Source: Gymnogyps californianus (lineage: Eukaryota; Chordata; Aves; Accipitriformes; Cathartidae). From it: 64,000 nucleotides of DNA. The translations under genes were made by a program, and so were the position numbers. The stretch is from positions 10,230,001 to 10,294,000 of the forward strand of contig NC_059478.1 in the NCBI RefSeq assembly GCF_018139145.2, in the 5' to 3' direction. Of the stretch, positions 25,476 to 38,685 are shown one piece after another; positions within the stretch are counted from its first letter, which is position 1, and each line of letters starts with the position of its first letter. Below the pieces are notes generated by a model. The model worked only from the letters and a program-made list of their open reading frames with translations, ran no database searches and was not told the origin of the DNA.

Positions 25476-26362
25476 ACCATGACACACTGAAAATAAGATA
25501 TTCCTTAATTCTAGCTTCTCAATATAAATTAAAGGAAATATGTCAGGACAGTGGACAGTTTTCATTCTACTACCATTAATATTATTTATATTACTTTTGA
25601 ACATAGAAGCAAAATCAGGATGGAGTACTCTGTAATCTTACACCTGGACTAAAGCCATAACCAGAGAACAGGCACACAGAAATTGCATTTAAATGTAAGT
25701 GAATATTAAAATAAAACTTTTTTTCCCTTAATCTATTTACAGTAAGATGATTATTGTAAGTGAAGTAAATGCTAGCCATAGCTCATTATTTGCATGATCA
25801 TGCACAGCAGAAGAAACTGTGAAATGTTGTTTAGTTTTCCCTTTTTGGTTCTCCATGTTTGCTTGCACAGATCTAGGAAGAGGAGTGAGTGCTAATAAAA
25901 ACTCTCCATTTCCACACTATGATATCATGACCAAGATATACGTTGTTTTGGGAGTGGTAATGTGCTGCTGGTTATAGAGACATTTGCAACAGGGACTTCT
26001 GCTGCTGAATCTGAAAAACAGAAACATCTGGAGTGTAACCAAACACAGTCCTCAGCATTCATATGTAAATTAGCATATTTGCTTTTATTTTAGTTTAAAG
26101 CACACATCAGCTAGCTTTCTTGTTATACTGTCTTACTTCTTGTTGCATACAGTGTCTTAACGTTCTTTTATTCATTTGGACACAGTTTGACAAACACCAA
26201 TCTTTCTAATTAGCTTTTTCCTGTATCCTGGTAGGTTCTTAAGATTAGAGCTTACATAGGAGCCTACTGTGTGGAACTTACTCATGGTCATGCTGCAATT
26301 TGATATAAATTACTCCATGTTGTGTACTGTACCCTCTCTAGCATTATACCAAAGATAATCCT

Positions 26363-26929
26363 CGTATTGGGTTTGCATGGCAAAGTTTTGGTAGCGGTGG
26401 GGGCTACAGGGGTGGCTTCTGTGAGATGCTGCTAGAAGTTTCCCCTATGTCCAATAGAGCCAACGCCAGCCAGCTCCAAGTCGGACCCTCCACTGGCCGA
26501 GACCGAGCCCATCAGCAACGGTGGTAGCGCCTCTGTGATAACATATTTAAGAAAGGGAAAAAGTTACTGTGCAACAGCAATTGCAGCCGGAGAGAGGAGT
26601 GAGAATATGTGAGACAAACAACTGGTAGAGAGGTAGAGAAAATTAGGAGTAAAGTTAAGCCCGGGAAGAAGGGAGGGGTTGGGGGAAGGTGTTTTTAAGA
26701 TTTGATTTTATTTCTCATTATCCTACTCTGATTTGACTGGTAATAAATTAAATTTTTTCCCCAGGTCGAGTCTGTTTTGCCCGTGACGGTAATTGCAGAG
26801 TGATCTCCCTGTCCTTATCTCGACCCATGAGCCTTTCGTTTTATTTTCTTTCCCCTGTCCAGCTGAGGAGGGGAGTGATAGAGCAGCTTTGGTGGGCACC
26901 TGGCATCCAGCCAGGGTCAACCCACCACA
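26363..26929 (+). mobile_element. Solo LTR, second ERVL-like family
   Basis: A 567-bp LTR with a perfect 5-bp target duplication, ATCCT at 26358-26362 and 26930-26934. Its 3' end is CCACCACA; its 5' end reads CGTATTGGG, where TG has probably become CG. The opening TTGCATGGCAAAGTTTTGGT and the block GCGCCTCTGTGATAACATAT mark the family. TATTTAAG near 26546-26553 is a weak TATA-like element. AATAAA at 26742-26747 is a candidate polyadenylation signal, and CTTATCTCGACCCATGAG, downstream of it, matches a U5 motif shared with the other LTRs here. No internal retroviral sequence remains, so it arose by recombination between two LTRs. Confidence 0.93.
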
Positions 26930-26934
26930 ATCCT

Positions 26935-29830
26935 CTGTAAAAAAACAATAGCATGAAGTGCTTGAAATGCCTCCTTCTCCATACATTCATGTTTACACTA
27001 CAGATATCTGTATTGTGCAGATATCATGCATATAAAATGTGATCTTGCACTCACTGAATTCAGTGGAAATCTTATAAGGTTCTCACTGCAAACTGCATTC
27101 TCCAGTAGGATATGGTGTAGATAAGCGTCCTTGCTCTTATTGCTGGTATCATAGCAAATTAATTTAGACTAAAATTATTTAAATATGTAATAGTATGGGA
27201 ACTGTGAATTCTGAATATATTTTCATTACTCCTATCACTCTACATGTTGAAAGTCCTACAGAAATTAATGGACATATCTAGCATAGGAGTGCAGTACGTG
27301 ATACAGAGATCCCTGAATCTGTGTTCTTATAAAACACAAAATACAGAAATATTTGTAATACAAACAAAAATATGTTTGTACAAGTATAGTTGAATCAACC
27401 TAGTGAGATACCTTAGCTAATTAAGACTCTGCTAATGCATTTGTATGGTTAGTTTGCTTCCAGTTCAATGGAATGATATAGACAGGCCTGCTGAATTTCT
27501 TATTGAAAGCAAGAAATCTAGACTGATCTTGCATCCTAGCTATGGCATTTGAAAGCTTCACCAGTGTTAATTATCTACTATCCCTTTATTCTAAGAGATA
27601 AGGAAGTATTATTATTTCCATTTCAGACATGCGATTAAGTAAGATGTAGAAAATAACATCGTTCTAGTATGGTCATGTAATTGATCAGTGACAGGACAGA
27701 AAATTGAAAATGTGTTTCAAATTTATTATCAAACCATCCATTCTTTCTAAAAATATTTTCATTGGATCAGCTAATCTGAAAAGACTCTGTCCTGAAATGT
27801 AGCTTGCCTTTGAAATTAGAGACATATCTAATTTGAACTTTTATTAATTACAATATGGCTGGAAGGCAGGAAAACACAAATCTTACATGTAACATGCTGG
27901 ATAAAAAGAATATGCAGGGAGCCATTAAATTTAGATTGGTTACAAAGATCTGGAAAAGAACTGACTTTCTGAAAGACAAACATACACAACATCAGCTCCT
28001 ATTAAATCACAGGTCAATGAAAAGCTGACTATCACAAAGTCAGTGCTGATTTAAGTTCTTTTCTTGGTGTTCAGAAAGAACTGTTGTCTATGTATTTACC
28101 AGAAGCATGAAAACAGACATTTTTCTCTCTCAGAAAAGGAAGTAGGGAGGGGTCTATGATTCCATTCCCTCTGTTACACCAATGAACAAATGAATAGCCT
28201 TAGCTAGACTCAGGGAGCGGGAAAATAATATAAATTATAGTCTTAGAAACCATGCTTCTCCCTGACTAACACACTAGATATGCACATATATGGATTTACT
28301 CTAGTCTTCAGCTATGGATTCTCATTAATGTTGCCCTGAAGATGCAATATCCTGTAGTACTCAGAATTCCTGGAAAAATATAATAATACCTATGTGAAAA
28401 TCGCATCATTTTAATGCCTATCTAGAAATCTTTCTCATTTTGTTCTTTTTAAGATGAGAAAAGGATATCAGCATCCTAATTAAATTATATATATTCTTTT
28501 GAACAGTTTTCTCATGTTGAAAGTCCCATATAAATCACTGCTCTAAGTTCATGGCTTCTTCATGAGAACAGTTTGAAGGCAGAAAGTATAGCTCGTATAA
28601 ATTAGCTTTTGGGAGAAAGATCCTAATTTGCAGTAAAATTCCCTCTTAGTTGTTCACAAGTGTTCACTGGAGTCCTTATGTTTCACTAACAGAGACCCAG
28701 TGACAAAGAGGAGTTGTTCAGTGTTATGAGGAACATGACGCATTGTGCAATAGCATCATTATTCTTGTCTTTGTGCAAAATTAGTATCTTCTGGCTATTT
28801 GGTCTGCATGAAGAAATGTCTATCAGCATATTTATATTAACTAAAGAAAAAAGATATCATCTATAAATGACATTTTGAACTAATTACTACTGTACATAAT
28901 TTTCAGTTAAATTTCTCTTGTATTTTCATAGGCTTGTATTATGACTGATTTAATATTAAGACAGGACTATATCTAGTCCAGATGAATCTATATACAAACA
29001 TATGTATTTTTCTGAATTTGATAATGGAAGAGCTTATTATAAGTGAAATTCTGGCTTTAGTTTAAGTTAGTGGAACACTTGTTACTGCTTTCAGTAGGTC
29101 TAGAATGTTATTATCTATATTTAAGGTTATAATTACTATATGTACATCCAGTATGGAAGTTTATGAGAACATTTTAATGGCTTTTACAGTAGCGTTAGTG
29201 CCATTTCTACCATTTTACAGATTAGGAAACAGAAAGTAACGTGTCAAGGTCCAGCCAGTAGAGACAAAAAATAGTACTAAGTCCCATATCATCAAGTCCT
29301 CACTGGCTAGGTCAGTACGCTAAACCTTTCTGTACCTTGTTCACAAAAATGGGGAAAATATTTTTCTAAAATAAATGTCTAAGTCTCTCTCAGCTTGGGT
29401 TATTTTGAAACACTCTTCTTTTCCAGACATTTAGAAAAAAGTAGATGGTAGATGTATGATTCCCCAAAAAACTATTTGAACATCTACAGTTAACAACTAA
29501 AGAAATAAGTGATTTATAGCACTAGTGTGTTTATAGTGGAACTTGGAAATATCTATCCAATTTTTAGAGTATATTTGAATTAAAATATCACAGTTAAAAT
29601 GCTTTTAAGATGTAATCATAATGCTTTATTGGGAATGCTTTTGTAAGTAATGATTTCACATTGCTATTTACTAAAGATTTAGTATGATCTTTTTCTTGAT
29701 AATTCTGAGTTTTCATTTTGATTCATGAACATAATTTCTATTAATGCAGAAGTTCTTTTGTGAGGAGAAGATATATTGTTCATTCTTGTTAAAAGCAAAC
29801 AAAAAAAGGAAATACAAAAATATAATTACA
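26935..29830. other. Non-coding DNA, nothing seen
   Basis: AT-rich single-copy-looking sequence. No ORF with coding character, repeat family or RNA gene could be supported. Confidence 0.7.
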
Positions 29831-30236
29831 GGTGAAAGTGGTTTTAGCCCTTGAGTCAACATCAGGGCACTGAGGTCACTAATTGGCCTTCATTGCCTTG
29901 AAGAGCCTCACCTGGGCCCCACCCTCTGCCAGGAGCTCCATTTGTGCTTGGGTACTCAGTCTTTCCTAGACCTAGAGTGTAGGTAGGTTTGTCTTCATCC
30001 TTGTCTCAAGCTACCATGTTCTGGGTTGACTTCAGACCTATGTTGCAACCCCAACTCCTGCTGCTCCTGACCAGGCTACTTCAACTGCTCCGTCCCCTTG
30101 CTGTGCCCAGGGCTGTTGGTGAACTGTTGGCAGCTTGCCGTGATGCCTGCCCTGCTCAGGCCCCATGGGTTGCCTGCAGATCCTGGCTCTGTCCCCTCTC
30201 ATGGAGCAGCTCTGCCTTTCCTGCTTCCTGGTGTGG
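29831..30236. other. GC-rich unit of unknown class
   Basis: About 400 bp that are clearly richer in G and C than either flank, with many CCTGCC, CTGCTCC and GGCCCC words. The plus-strand ORF at 29989-30318 inside it is Leu-, Ala- and Cys-rich and shows no domain. The unit ends at TGGTGTGGTAAGTC, where GTAAGT resembles a 5' splice site. Possibilities are an old interspersed repeat that I cannot name, a non-coding exon, or a fragment moved from a GC-rich region. No terminal repeats or target duplication were found. Confidence 0.4.
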
Positions 30237-33200
30237 TAAGTCTTTTCATATACATTTAAAAATACATGAAAGAAGATATTCTGTCATGTTATTAAAGTTT
30301 TGTCTAGCATTTTGTTAATCTTAGGGCAACCAGAGCAATCAATAAATCAAAAGGATTAAAAATATCATTACTTTGGCAGAGAGACTACCACCTGGAAGAT
30401 GCAAAGCTTATGAGTGTTTGTGAATAGCTGTGGTTAAAAAGTAGCTTCTGATTTGTGACTAATGTAAGATAGCCATTTGTGTCCAAAATAGCATATTTTT
30501 AGTTCTGAATGTCTGCATTTAAAGTAAGGAAATAACAGATTTGAAGTATAACAACTGTAGAGGTTGCTGAGCATTTGTATGTATTGTATATAAAAAAAAA
30601 AAATCTGCTAAGGAGGTGTTATAAAGGAGCCTTTTTTTCCTATTATCTGCTGAATACAAAGGATCAGAAGTTATGCAGTCTGAGATTCTGAGCCTGGCAT
30701 AAAATACAACATAGTTGTGTTTTAGGAAAAGACTGAGAAGATCTGTAGCAGAATTTTTGATGGTTGGAAAAAAACCCCCACAACAACAGTAGCAAAAGTC
30801 ACCCAAACTAGATATTTTTTTTTTTTCTTAAAAGGAATGCAATATTTAGTGGGTTTTGGTGTTTTGTGGTTTCTTCCCTCCTCCTTAAAGACGTAAGAAA
30901 TACAGGTTTTAATATCTCGCAGACACAGGATGAATGTGAATAAAGGGAAGGAATGCAAGAGAAACTGTTAAAACGAAAGCTTGACTGCAAATGTTTTTAT
31001 TGGTTTTCCCTAATCTTTTCTGTATCATTACCATAAGATTAAAAATATTTTAACAGTTGTTATTTCCTTGTTTCTAAACAAGCTAAAATCTTTTTATTTG
31101 ACTTATGAAATATAACTATTTAATATTTATGCCAACAGCAGTCACTTTAAACAAAACTTCATAGAATATTTTAAAAGTTTTACTTCAATATGTTTATAGA
31201 AGGAGCTATCACTTGGTATATTATAAAGGTCTGATTTATATTAATGATGATGCAGAAAGCTCATTTATTGTGTCAGATTTCCTGAATTAATTGCTAATTC
31301 TAAGTTCATTCCAGTAAAAATGTATGTCTATTTTTCTTGAGATGCCAGAATATAAAATTGATATAAACTTTTAAATAGCTGTTGACTCTTTAGTAGATAT
31401 CTACAGCAGGAGTTAATTAGGTGCTGCTGAGGCTAATTGTGAAATAAATGGTTCTGAAATATGAGATATCATGAGGGTAGTTTGCAACTGGTGCTCTGAG
31501 CAGCTAATCAAAATTGTTAACTGCTGTACAAAGAGCATGCCTATGCTTCCTTCTGTTTGTGATTTCCTAAACTATTCACTTCATTTAAGCTGTTACACTC
31601 AAAATCTTGTTTAGGGGCAAAGGGAAACACATTATATATGAAGTCAAGAATTTCTCTTTAGTGTAACTGAAATTTTCACAGTGTAAACATTATTAGTCTG
31701 GGTCTCCCTATTGTAGAAAGGGAAAGAATATGTCTATGCAGGAAAAAAGTCTCAATGCTAATGCACTTACAAAATGCATGTATAACAATTTTGACTTTCT
31801 ACCCCTTCTCCTAATATTATGTGCACCCTTGCCCTGCTCCTCTGGGTCCTAAGCTCAGCAGTTTCATTCTGGTGTTGGTAGTGGAGCTGTCAGAGCGAGT
31901 CATTGGTATCTGGAGTCCTTCACTGAGAGTAATATGGTGTTGATGATTTTTTTTTATCAGTCTTTATATACATACACCTTTTTATACACTTGCTAACACA
32001 CTTTTTTCCCTTGCTCTTTCCTTGTTGGTCTGCAGCACGATGTTATATCCAAATTTACTATATATGATGCCTTTTAGATGCCATTTGCTCTCTTTATTAC
32101 CCCAAACCCATTTTTTTCCAGTTCTGTGTTTCTTTAACCACTGATGTGAGTTGTTTCTAGCTGTTGGGCCTCCAGTGTCAAGCCTGTGCCTCGCTTACAG
32201 TCATCCTGTGCTTGTATTCCTCTATGCTTCCTTGTGTATCTCCAGACCTCAAGGCCTCTGTTATCATACCAGGCGTGTATTTCTTATACATCATAAAGTT
32301 AGGATTCAAAAAACATGGTGATACCATACAAAGATAAATGTAAAACAAATTAGTGGTAGACACCTGCTCAATTAGAAAAATTGCTGTTACAGCTAAACCA
32401 GGTGAAACAAAGCTGCAGGAGGCAGGTGAAATAAAGTTCAGACAAAGCACACCTGAGAAGCCTCTGTTAGGAGGCCTTGCAATCTCAGTACAGCTTACAA
32501 AAAATTCTAAGGCTTGCACCTGACAACACTTTCTTGAGTTTCACTGGAGATACTGGACAGTAAGACAAAGTCTCACTGGAGTATATTGATCGGATCAACA
32601 AAACAATGTTGTATTGCCAATAAATAAGACTAGGATTTGAGCCATGATTTGATATGGCATTCCCAAGTTTAATAGAATGTGTGTTCACACAGGTATTATT
32701 TTTATGTAGTGTATCTTTATTCATTTAAGATAACATTTTATTTTTTCAATTACTTCACATACAGCTTTATTGTGGCTGGAGGTATATCAATGGTATTTTG
32801 CAAACTATCAGTGATTGCTTCTCATTCTTTTGGCTAAGAATACATGTGGTCACTGCAGAGGAAAAATACAGCGATATTAAATGTCATATGATTTAGTCTG
32901 AGCTTCTGGCAAATACGTTTCTGTTTGCAGCCTGCCTTTCTCCATGAGGAGCATTTTGCATATACTAACTAACTGGAGTCTTGGGCAGAGCTCTAGCCCA
33001 AAGAAACTACAGGGCTGCTTTACAGTACAGTTTATGCCCTGTCACAGTAACAGGTGCCATAGTTTCTGTCAGACAGCCACAGAATTACCTCCCTCCTTGG
33101 TCTGCCAAGGTTCCCTTTCACTATGTCCTGATTTCTCTAGCAAATTGTAGACTGAGCACTTGGACTTTAACTTAACACGACAGGACTCTCTGATTTCATG

Positions 33201-36200
33201 AGGTCATATTGATCCATTCTGCAAAGCTGCCTTCCATCTTCCATATTTTTTGTCTTTTCTCTGTCATTCCACTTCTCCTCTTCCTGTTCTTCACTATTAT
33301 GTTTTTCTTTGCCAGCCTTCTCTGCCTTGTTTTTCAACCAAGAAAAATAAGTCAGTAATGTGGAGACATCTAATGTGTATTAAAGCTCTTTGTTTTGATT
33401 TTGAATGCTAGAATACCAGTTTTAAGGTTGCTGCCATGTTCCATTTTGATATCAGTAGAGGAAACAACTGTTTTGAGACATTGTAGGCTGTGTTATTGTA
33501 AGTGATCTTGTCATTATTGTTTGTGCTGTCTTTTCCTCATTGCTTTTGTGGATATAAGAACTGAAGGGTACAAGGCTATATGCTCCACGAGTTTCCTGAG
33601 AGATGAGACAGCCGCAATGAACTGTATTTATTATAAAACCAGAGCCCTTTTTACCTTTTTTAACCTAAAACAGAAGAAGCATACTTCTGCATAAACAAAG
33701 GAAAAAACATTTATGAAAGAGAATAAAGACTTGATTCTTTGGTGGATGAAGAAATGTTTTCCCAGCATTGTGCTATGTTCAGTCTAGATTTTGAATCTAG
33801 CTCTGCATACACAAAGATACCCCAATAACATGTTTTCTTCAAGTGATTGTTGTTGAACTTGGGTTATGTTAAACTGTTGTCCCAAGTGATTTTGAGAGAA
33901 TTTTTGGAATTCAATTATTAGGGAGAATTTGTCTGGAAAGAGTTATAACACTTTTTTTTTAATAATCCCCCTTAACAGTAAAGAAACCTGCAGAAAGAAT
34001 CTAAATTTTAATGCATGTAAAAATATAAGAATAATCTTACTTGTTTAAACTAAACATTCCCCTAGCCCACTGGTCTTTCTCAGGCAGGTGCTATCAATGA
34101 TTTCCCAGTGAAAAAATATAAGAATGGGGATAGGATACACTGATTCTTTCCAAATATGTTCCTGGTCTCTAGAGACTGTGGATAGCAGATTTTCATATTT
34201 TAATTTTTATGTTAGGTCTGGATGGGTTACACTTCAGTGTTTGCTTGAAAAATTTTTTGAACCTATCTAAGCTTTCAGCATCTATAGCCTTCTGGGTTTG
34301 TTCTTATACTTGGGGGCGGGGGGGAACAAATAATCTTTACAACCTTTTCCAAGACTATTTATGGGGTTTTTTTTAAGAAATCTGTGTCATGCTCCTCTGT
34401 CAGTCACTTCTTCTCAGGCTCAAATGTCCTATTTTATTTCATTTTTCATTGCATGGCAATCATTTCCTATCACTGATCATCCATGTCATTATTCTTTGTA
34501 GCTTCTTCATTTTCACTATTTGTTTTTCATGAGAGAATCAGAGCTGCCACAGCAGGTAGAATGAAAGTGTTCCATGGGTTTGTATGATGGTGTTATTGCA
34601 TCTCCTCTTTTGTGCTCTGTTCCTTTGTAAATAGTGTCAGTGAATAGTGTTTGGTTTGCTTTTTGACCATTATCGAGATCACTTTTTTCAGTAGAACTGT
34701 GTATTCTCACTCCTGAGTCTCATTTTTTTGAGTGGTAATGTTCAGGCATCATTGTGTAGATTAAACTGCAGTTATCTTTTGCTATGTGCCTTACCTTACA
34801 ATATTCAGTTACATTCAATTTTGATTTCTGGTTTTATCACCAAATCATTTGTTATTGTGAAGACCATAGTGATTTCTACAAGCTTTTGCAAGGTCATTAG
34901 GCTACAAATCAAGAAACTGAGCCATGAGCAAAACACACGGATACGAGCAACTATCATCTCCCCTTGCCTTGAACTTCCCATGTGTAAAGTAAGCTAATCA
35001 TAATTCGCCTTTCAGTATAATCTGCTATCTCAATGAACTTTCTTCAGTACTGTTAAAATAGTGGTAACTATCACTTGCCAAGTAAAATACTTGGTATGAA
35101 CTTGCATAATGCATTTCTGAACAGAATATCTTCCATCTCTCACTTGAATGCCTAAAATCAAGAAAATGCTTGGGTTTTTTAACTCATAGGTGGGTCTACA
35201 TATTGTGCCTGTTGTTGAAAATAATTAAGATTCTCAAATGTTATAATTTGCCCTATCAGCCAGTTGTCGGCTAGATAACTTGTAAATGTTGAGACAGATT
35301 GAGATATTAATTTCTTCCTACTTGGCCATTAATTTAATAGTATTTTTATTTCATTTGTATACAACACAATAAAAAAATCTATGTAAATATAGATATCTTC
35401 AAGTATGGCTTTGTCAGCTTCTTATAAAGCCTGGAAACCTTTAATAGGAAGTACCAGCACGGGTAACTATGTAAACCACTTGACATCTGTCCATATTTAT
35501 AAACACAGTTTTCATTTGCTGCAGTTTATTTACTCTTGGCACACACAAATGAAGTGTGACAGACACCCTGTGGCTTCTATTGATGAGAGGATTAATAAAG
35601 CTTGTACTTTCATTATGACATCCTAAGCCATCAAGCATGAAGACTTCAACAGTCATTACTCAACATTGACATGTATTGCATCGGTAATCAGAAATGACAG
35701 AAGACAAGAAGCTGGCAGAAATATGACTTTCAGCTCTCTCAAGAATAATCTGTGATTTAACGTGTCCTTAATAATATATAGCTGTGGGCTTTGTACACAG
35801 TTTCAGACTCACTTTTAGCTCCATCAGTTGTCCTTTAAAGGCATGTTAAAAAAAAAAAATCTTCTTTGTATACCTGTTTTACTGAGATGAAAGTAATACC
35901 TAGCACCAACATGTTGTTACTTGATAATACAAACCATCATGGCGTTCAATGCTAGAGCATCTTTTATGGGTTTATTTCAATATGTAGTGTTCATTAAATA
36001 CCTTTGGCAGGCCTATGTCTTTTTCCCACATATTAACAAGGAACCATGTGGTAACTTCAGGCAAAGTCCTAAGTAACTCCTGGAATGTCCCAACAATCAC
36101 TGTAGAAAAGAGTTCCCTGACTTCAGCCATGCAGGAGAGTGATTTAATGCTGATGTCTCATATGTAGACTCTTGAATCATTTGAATCATTCAAATGACCT

Positions 36201-37784
36201 ATCTAGGTCATGTGGAGGCAAGGAGTATTCCAAAGCTAAGTGTTTTGGCATCTAGCCTAGGTACTCTACTTCATTATTTCTGCTACAGGGATCAAAGGTT
36301 TGGGTACTGTATATGGGGCTAAAATCCACTTCTTTCTCCAGAGTGCTAATCATGGTAGTGTCAATAGACCTTTATTGTGGTTTTGGTGGTAGATATTAAA
36401 TCTCTTTGCAAGGAAGATATTAAACAATTTCTAAATGTGGAAACTGAGGAACAGAATCCTGAAAACTTCTATTTCTGGTCTAAGTTGTATTTCTAATCTA
36501 CTGCTGGGTTGCTAGGTAGTTTTGTCCAAACTAGTTCCCCTCTCTGAGTAGCAAATCCATTCTGTTTTGAACAGCCCTCTAAACTAACAGATTTAGAAGC
36601 AAATAGGTGAATAAATTAAAAAACAAAATCAAGTTTCAAGGGTCAGCTTCATTTTAAAAAAAAAAGAAAAAAAAAAAAAAAGCCCTGTCTCAGTTTAACT
36701 CTGTGGAACTTTTGCTGCTTTATTCTATGCTTTCTCCAAAAAATTTTAGATAAATGCGGTTTGTTGTAAGAATGTACAAATCTTCATCTTAAGGAAGTAA
36801 AGAATTTCTTTCTCTTCTTTCAGTGAGTGTTATACCAAGGCTTCCTGGTGTCTGTGCAGGGTATTTTTTCATGTAACTTTTAAGGAAACAGTGGAAAAGC
36901 TGAAAAGTTAAACCTTTAATTTCTTCCTCTACACAAATCAACATAGCTGTTCTGAGGTACTGACTTTTCATCTTGCAGTTATTCTTCAGTTTAAATTGGT
37001 CTATTCTTGAGCAGCTTCTATTGCCAACCAGTTTTTCTTCTAGAACTTACATTTCTTTTTTTTTTTTTTTTTTGGTGATGTGTCATCTTGCTGTAAAGAA
37101 ACAGCCACTGGGATAAATAGCTTCTGACTGTCTTTGGTTTTGGCACTTCTGTTCTTGTGTTTTTCCTTTGGTAGAGATTTTTTCCTGTAATATTAAACTT
37201 CTACATCTGAGAACAATATCCATTCCATTTGTCCTGTTTTGTTGACATGGCAAGGTTTTCCATAAAAGCAGGTAATAAAGCAGCCAAAGTAATCTCTCTT
37301 TGGTAGATACAGTTTAGAGGAGGAAGTGTTGGAAAAACATCGCCCATAAATGCCAGTCGCAATTTAACCTGGATTGAGAGTAGGAAAGAGGATGGGAACC
37401 AGAGAAAGTTTACAGCCCTATTCTGCCCTGTAAAGCTGAAAACAGTGTATAAAAAACCTGGATATAGGTATACACCTTCAAGAAATTGCTGCAATCAATG
37501 GCAATTGTTTTGCTGAAAGGTTGAAGGTGCTCGCTCGGAAGTGTTTGCTGAAGGATGAGCTGCCAAATTACAGCTGTGTGAAATAGTCTAAGCCCTTTGC
37601 TTAGTAGTGTTGTATTTATGCATGTTAAATGTTTTTTCTGAACTGAGGTCTCTTTCCTAAATATAACTACTCCTTGTTTATAAGATAAGTTCTGTCTCTA
37701 AGCGTGTAAGGTTTCAGAAAACAAATCCACAAGCACTTACCTTAAATTAAGAATAAATGTATTTGTGTTGTATGGAGGGAAGTA
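30237..37784. other. Non-coding DNA, nothing seen
   Basis: AT-rich sequence without recognisable genes or repeat families. An A-rich run lies at 36656-36681 and an 18-nt T run at 37056-37073, with no adjoining retrocopy. The longest ORF, minus 32178-32519, has no coding support. A small inverted repeat (TTTGAATCATTCAAA type) lies near 36183. Confidence 0.65.
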
Positions 37785-38685
37785 AGATTCCCCTCCTCAG
37801 CAGGGCAAGGGGGGAAAACAGGATGAGAAAGCTTGTGGGTCAAAATAAAGACAGGGAGATTGTTCGTGATTACCGCTGTGGGGAAAAAAAGACTCAAGTG
37901 GGGGGAAAATTATTGTCAATTAAAATAGATTCAGGTAGTGAGAAACAAAGACAAACATCAAAATACCTTTCCTCTCCTATTTCCCAGGCCTAACTTTACT
38001 CCTTCACTCCAGACTCCTCTACTCCCCTGAGCCGCACTGTGGGAGGGTGGGGAATTGTTGGGGGGTATGGTCTGTACATAGCAGTTTCTCTCTGCTCCTC
38101 CTTCCCTCTCTTGCTCTTCCCCTGCTCCAGCATGGGCTCTCCCCATGTGCTGCTGTCCTGCAGGAGGAAAAACCTGCCCTGGTGTGGGCTCTCCGTGGGG
38201 TGCAGTCCACACCATGAAAATCTGCTACATTGTGGGGTTTTCAATGGGCTGCAGTTCTGTCAGAAAAACTCTGCTCTGCTCCATTGTGGGCTCTCCACAG
38301 GCTGCAGTTCCTTCCATCTGCTCTGGTGTGGGGTTCTTTATGGGCTGCAGTGAATACTTTGGCTGGCATGGGTTCTTCCACAGGCTGCAGGACATACCAG
38401 CTCTGGCACCATGGAGCACCTCCTCTTCCTCTCTCTGACCTTGGTGATACCTCTCCTGTTTCTTGCTCTTTTTGTTCTCTCCTCCTTTTTTTCTTTTTTC
38501 CCCTCTCAGATATGTTTTCAGAGGCACCACAGGCTTGGCTGATGGGCTCACATTTGGCCTGTAGTGGGCCCATTGCAGAGCTGGCTTGAGCCAGCTGTGT
38601 CCATCATGGGGCAGCACCTGACCTCTTCCCACAAAAGCCAACCCTGCTACCAAAACCTTGCTACAGACACCTATACACCCATACA
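37785..38685 (-). mobile_element. Diverged, 3'-truncated ERVL-like LTR with internal tandem repeats
   Basis: Read on the minus strand this starts TGTATGGGTGTATAG and soon has GCAAGGTTTTGGTAGCAGGG. It then has a GGTGCCTCTGAAAACATATC block that aligns with the solo LTR at 26363. Its U5-like end (TTTATTTTGACCCACAAGC, then GCTGAGGAGGGG) also aligns, but the last 45 bp or so expected from that LTR are missing. Six imperfect tandem units occupy its middle. It is longer than the 26363 LTR because of them. No clear 5-bp target duplication was found, which fits truncation. ORFs here on both strands are by-products of the GC-rich repeats. Confidence 0.78.
38132..38412 (-). repeat. Six-unit imperfect minisatellite inside the LTR
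   Basis: Units begin near 38132, 38184, 38233, 38287, 38329 and 38369, at spacings of about 40-54 bp. On the plus strand most share a TGGGCTCTCC or TGGGGTTCT opening, then GGGCTGCAGT, then a CTGCTCTGGTG-like close. Unit lengths and sequences differ, so the array is old. It lies entirely within the minus-strand LTR, probably in the R or U5 side of it. Confidence 0.75.

Larger units (their letters stand above)
15274..26362. other. Non-coding AT-rich DNA, no gene seen
   Basis: Ordinary AT-rich sequence with many short T and A runs. One coding-like ORF at 16608-16841 is listed separately. Other ORFs (for example the plus strand at 20212-20526 and 23086-23346) show no domain and no convincing splice context. 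A simple (GTTT)n tract lies at 25446-25475. No LTR, LINE tail, tRNA-like or other structured RNA was recognised. Confidence 0.65.

Noticed and set aside
36656..37073. A-run and T-run as tails of retrocopies
   Set aside because: No retroposed body, target duplication or LINE or SINE similarity adjoins either run.
38132..38412. Regularly spaced repeats resembling a CRISPR array
   Set aside because: Units are imperfect, spacings vary from 40 to 54 bp, there are no unique spacers between constant repeats, and the array sits in a vertebrate LTR.
38039..38653. Several overlapping ORFs of 97-142 codons on both strands
   Set aside because: They arise from GC-rich tandem repeats inside an LTR, overlap one another on opposite strands and have no domain.
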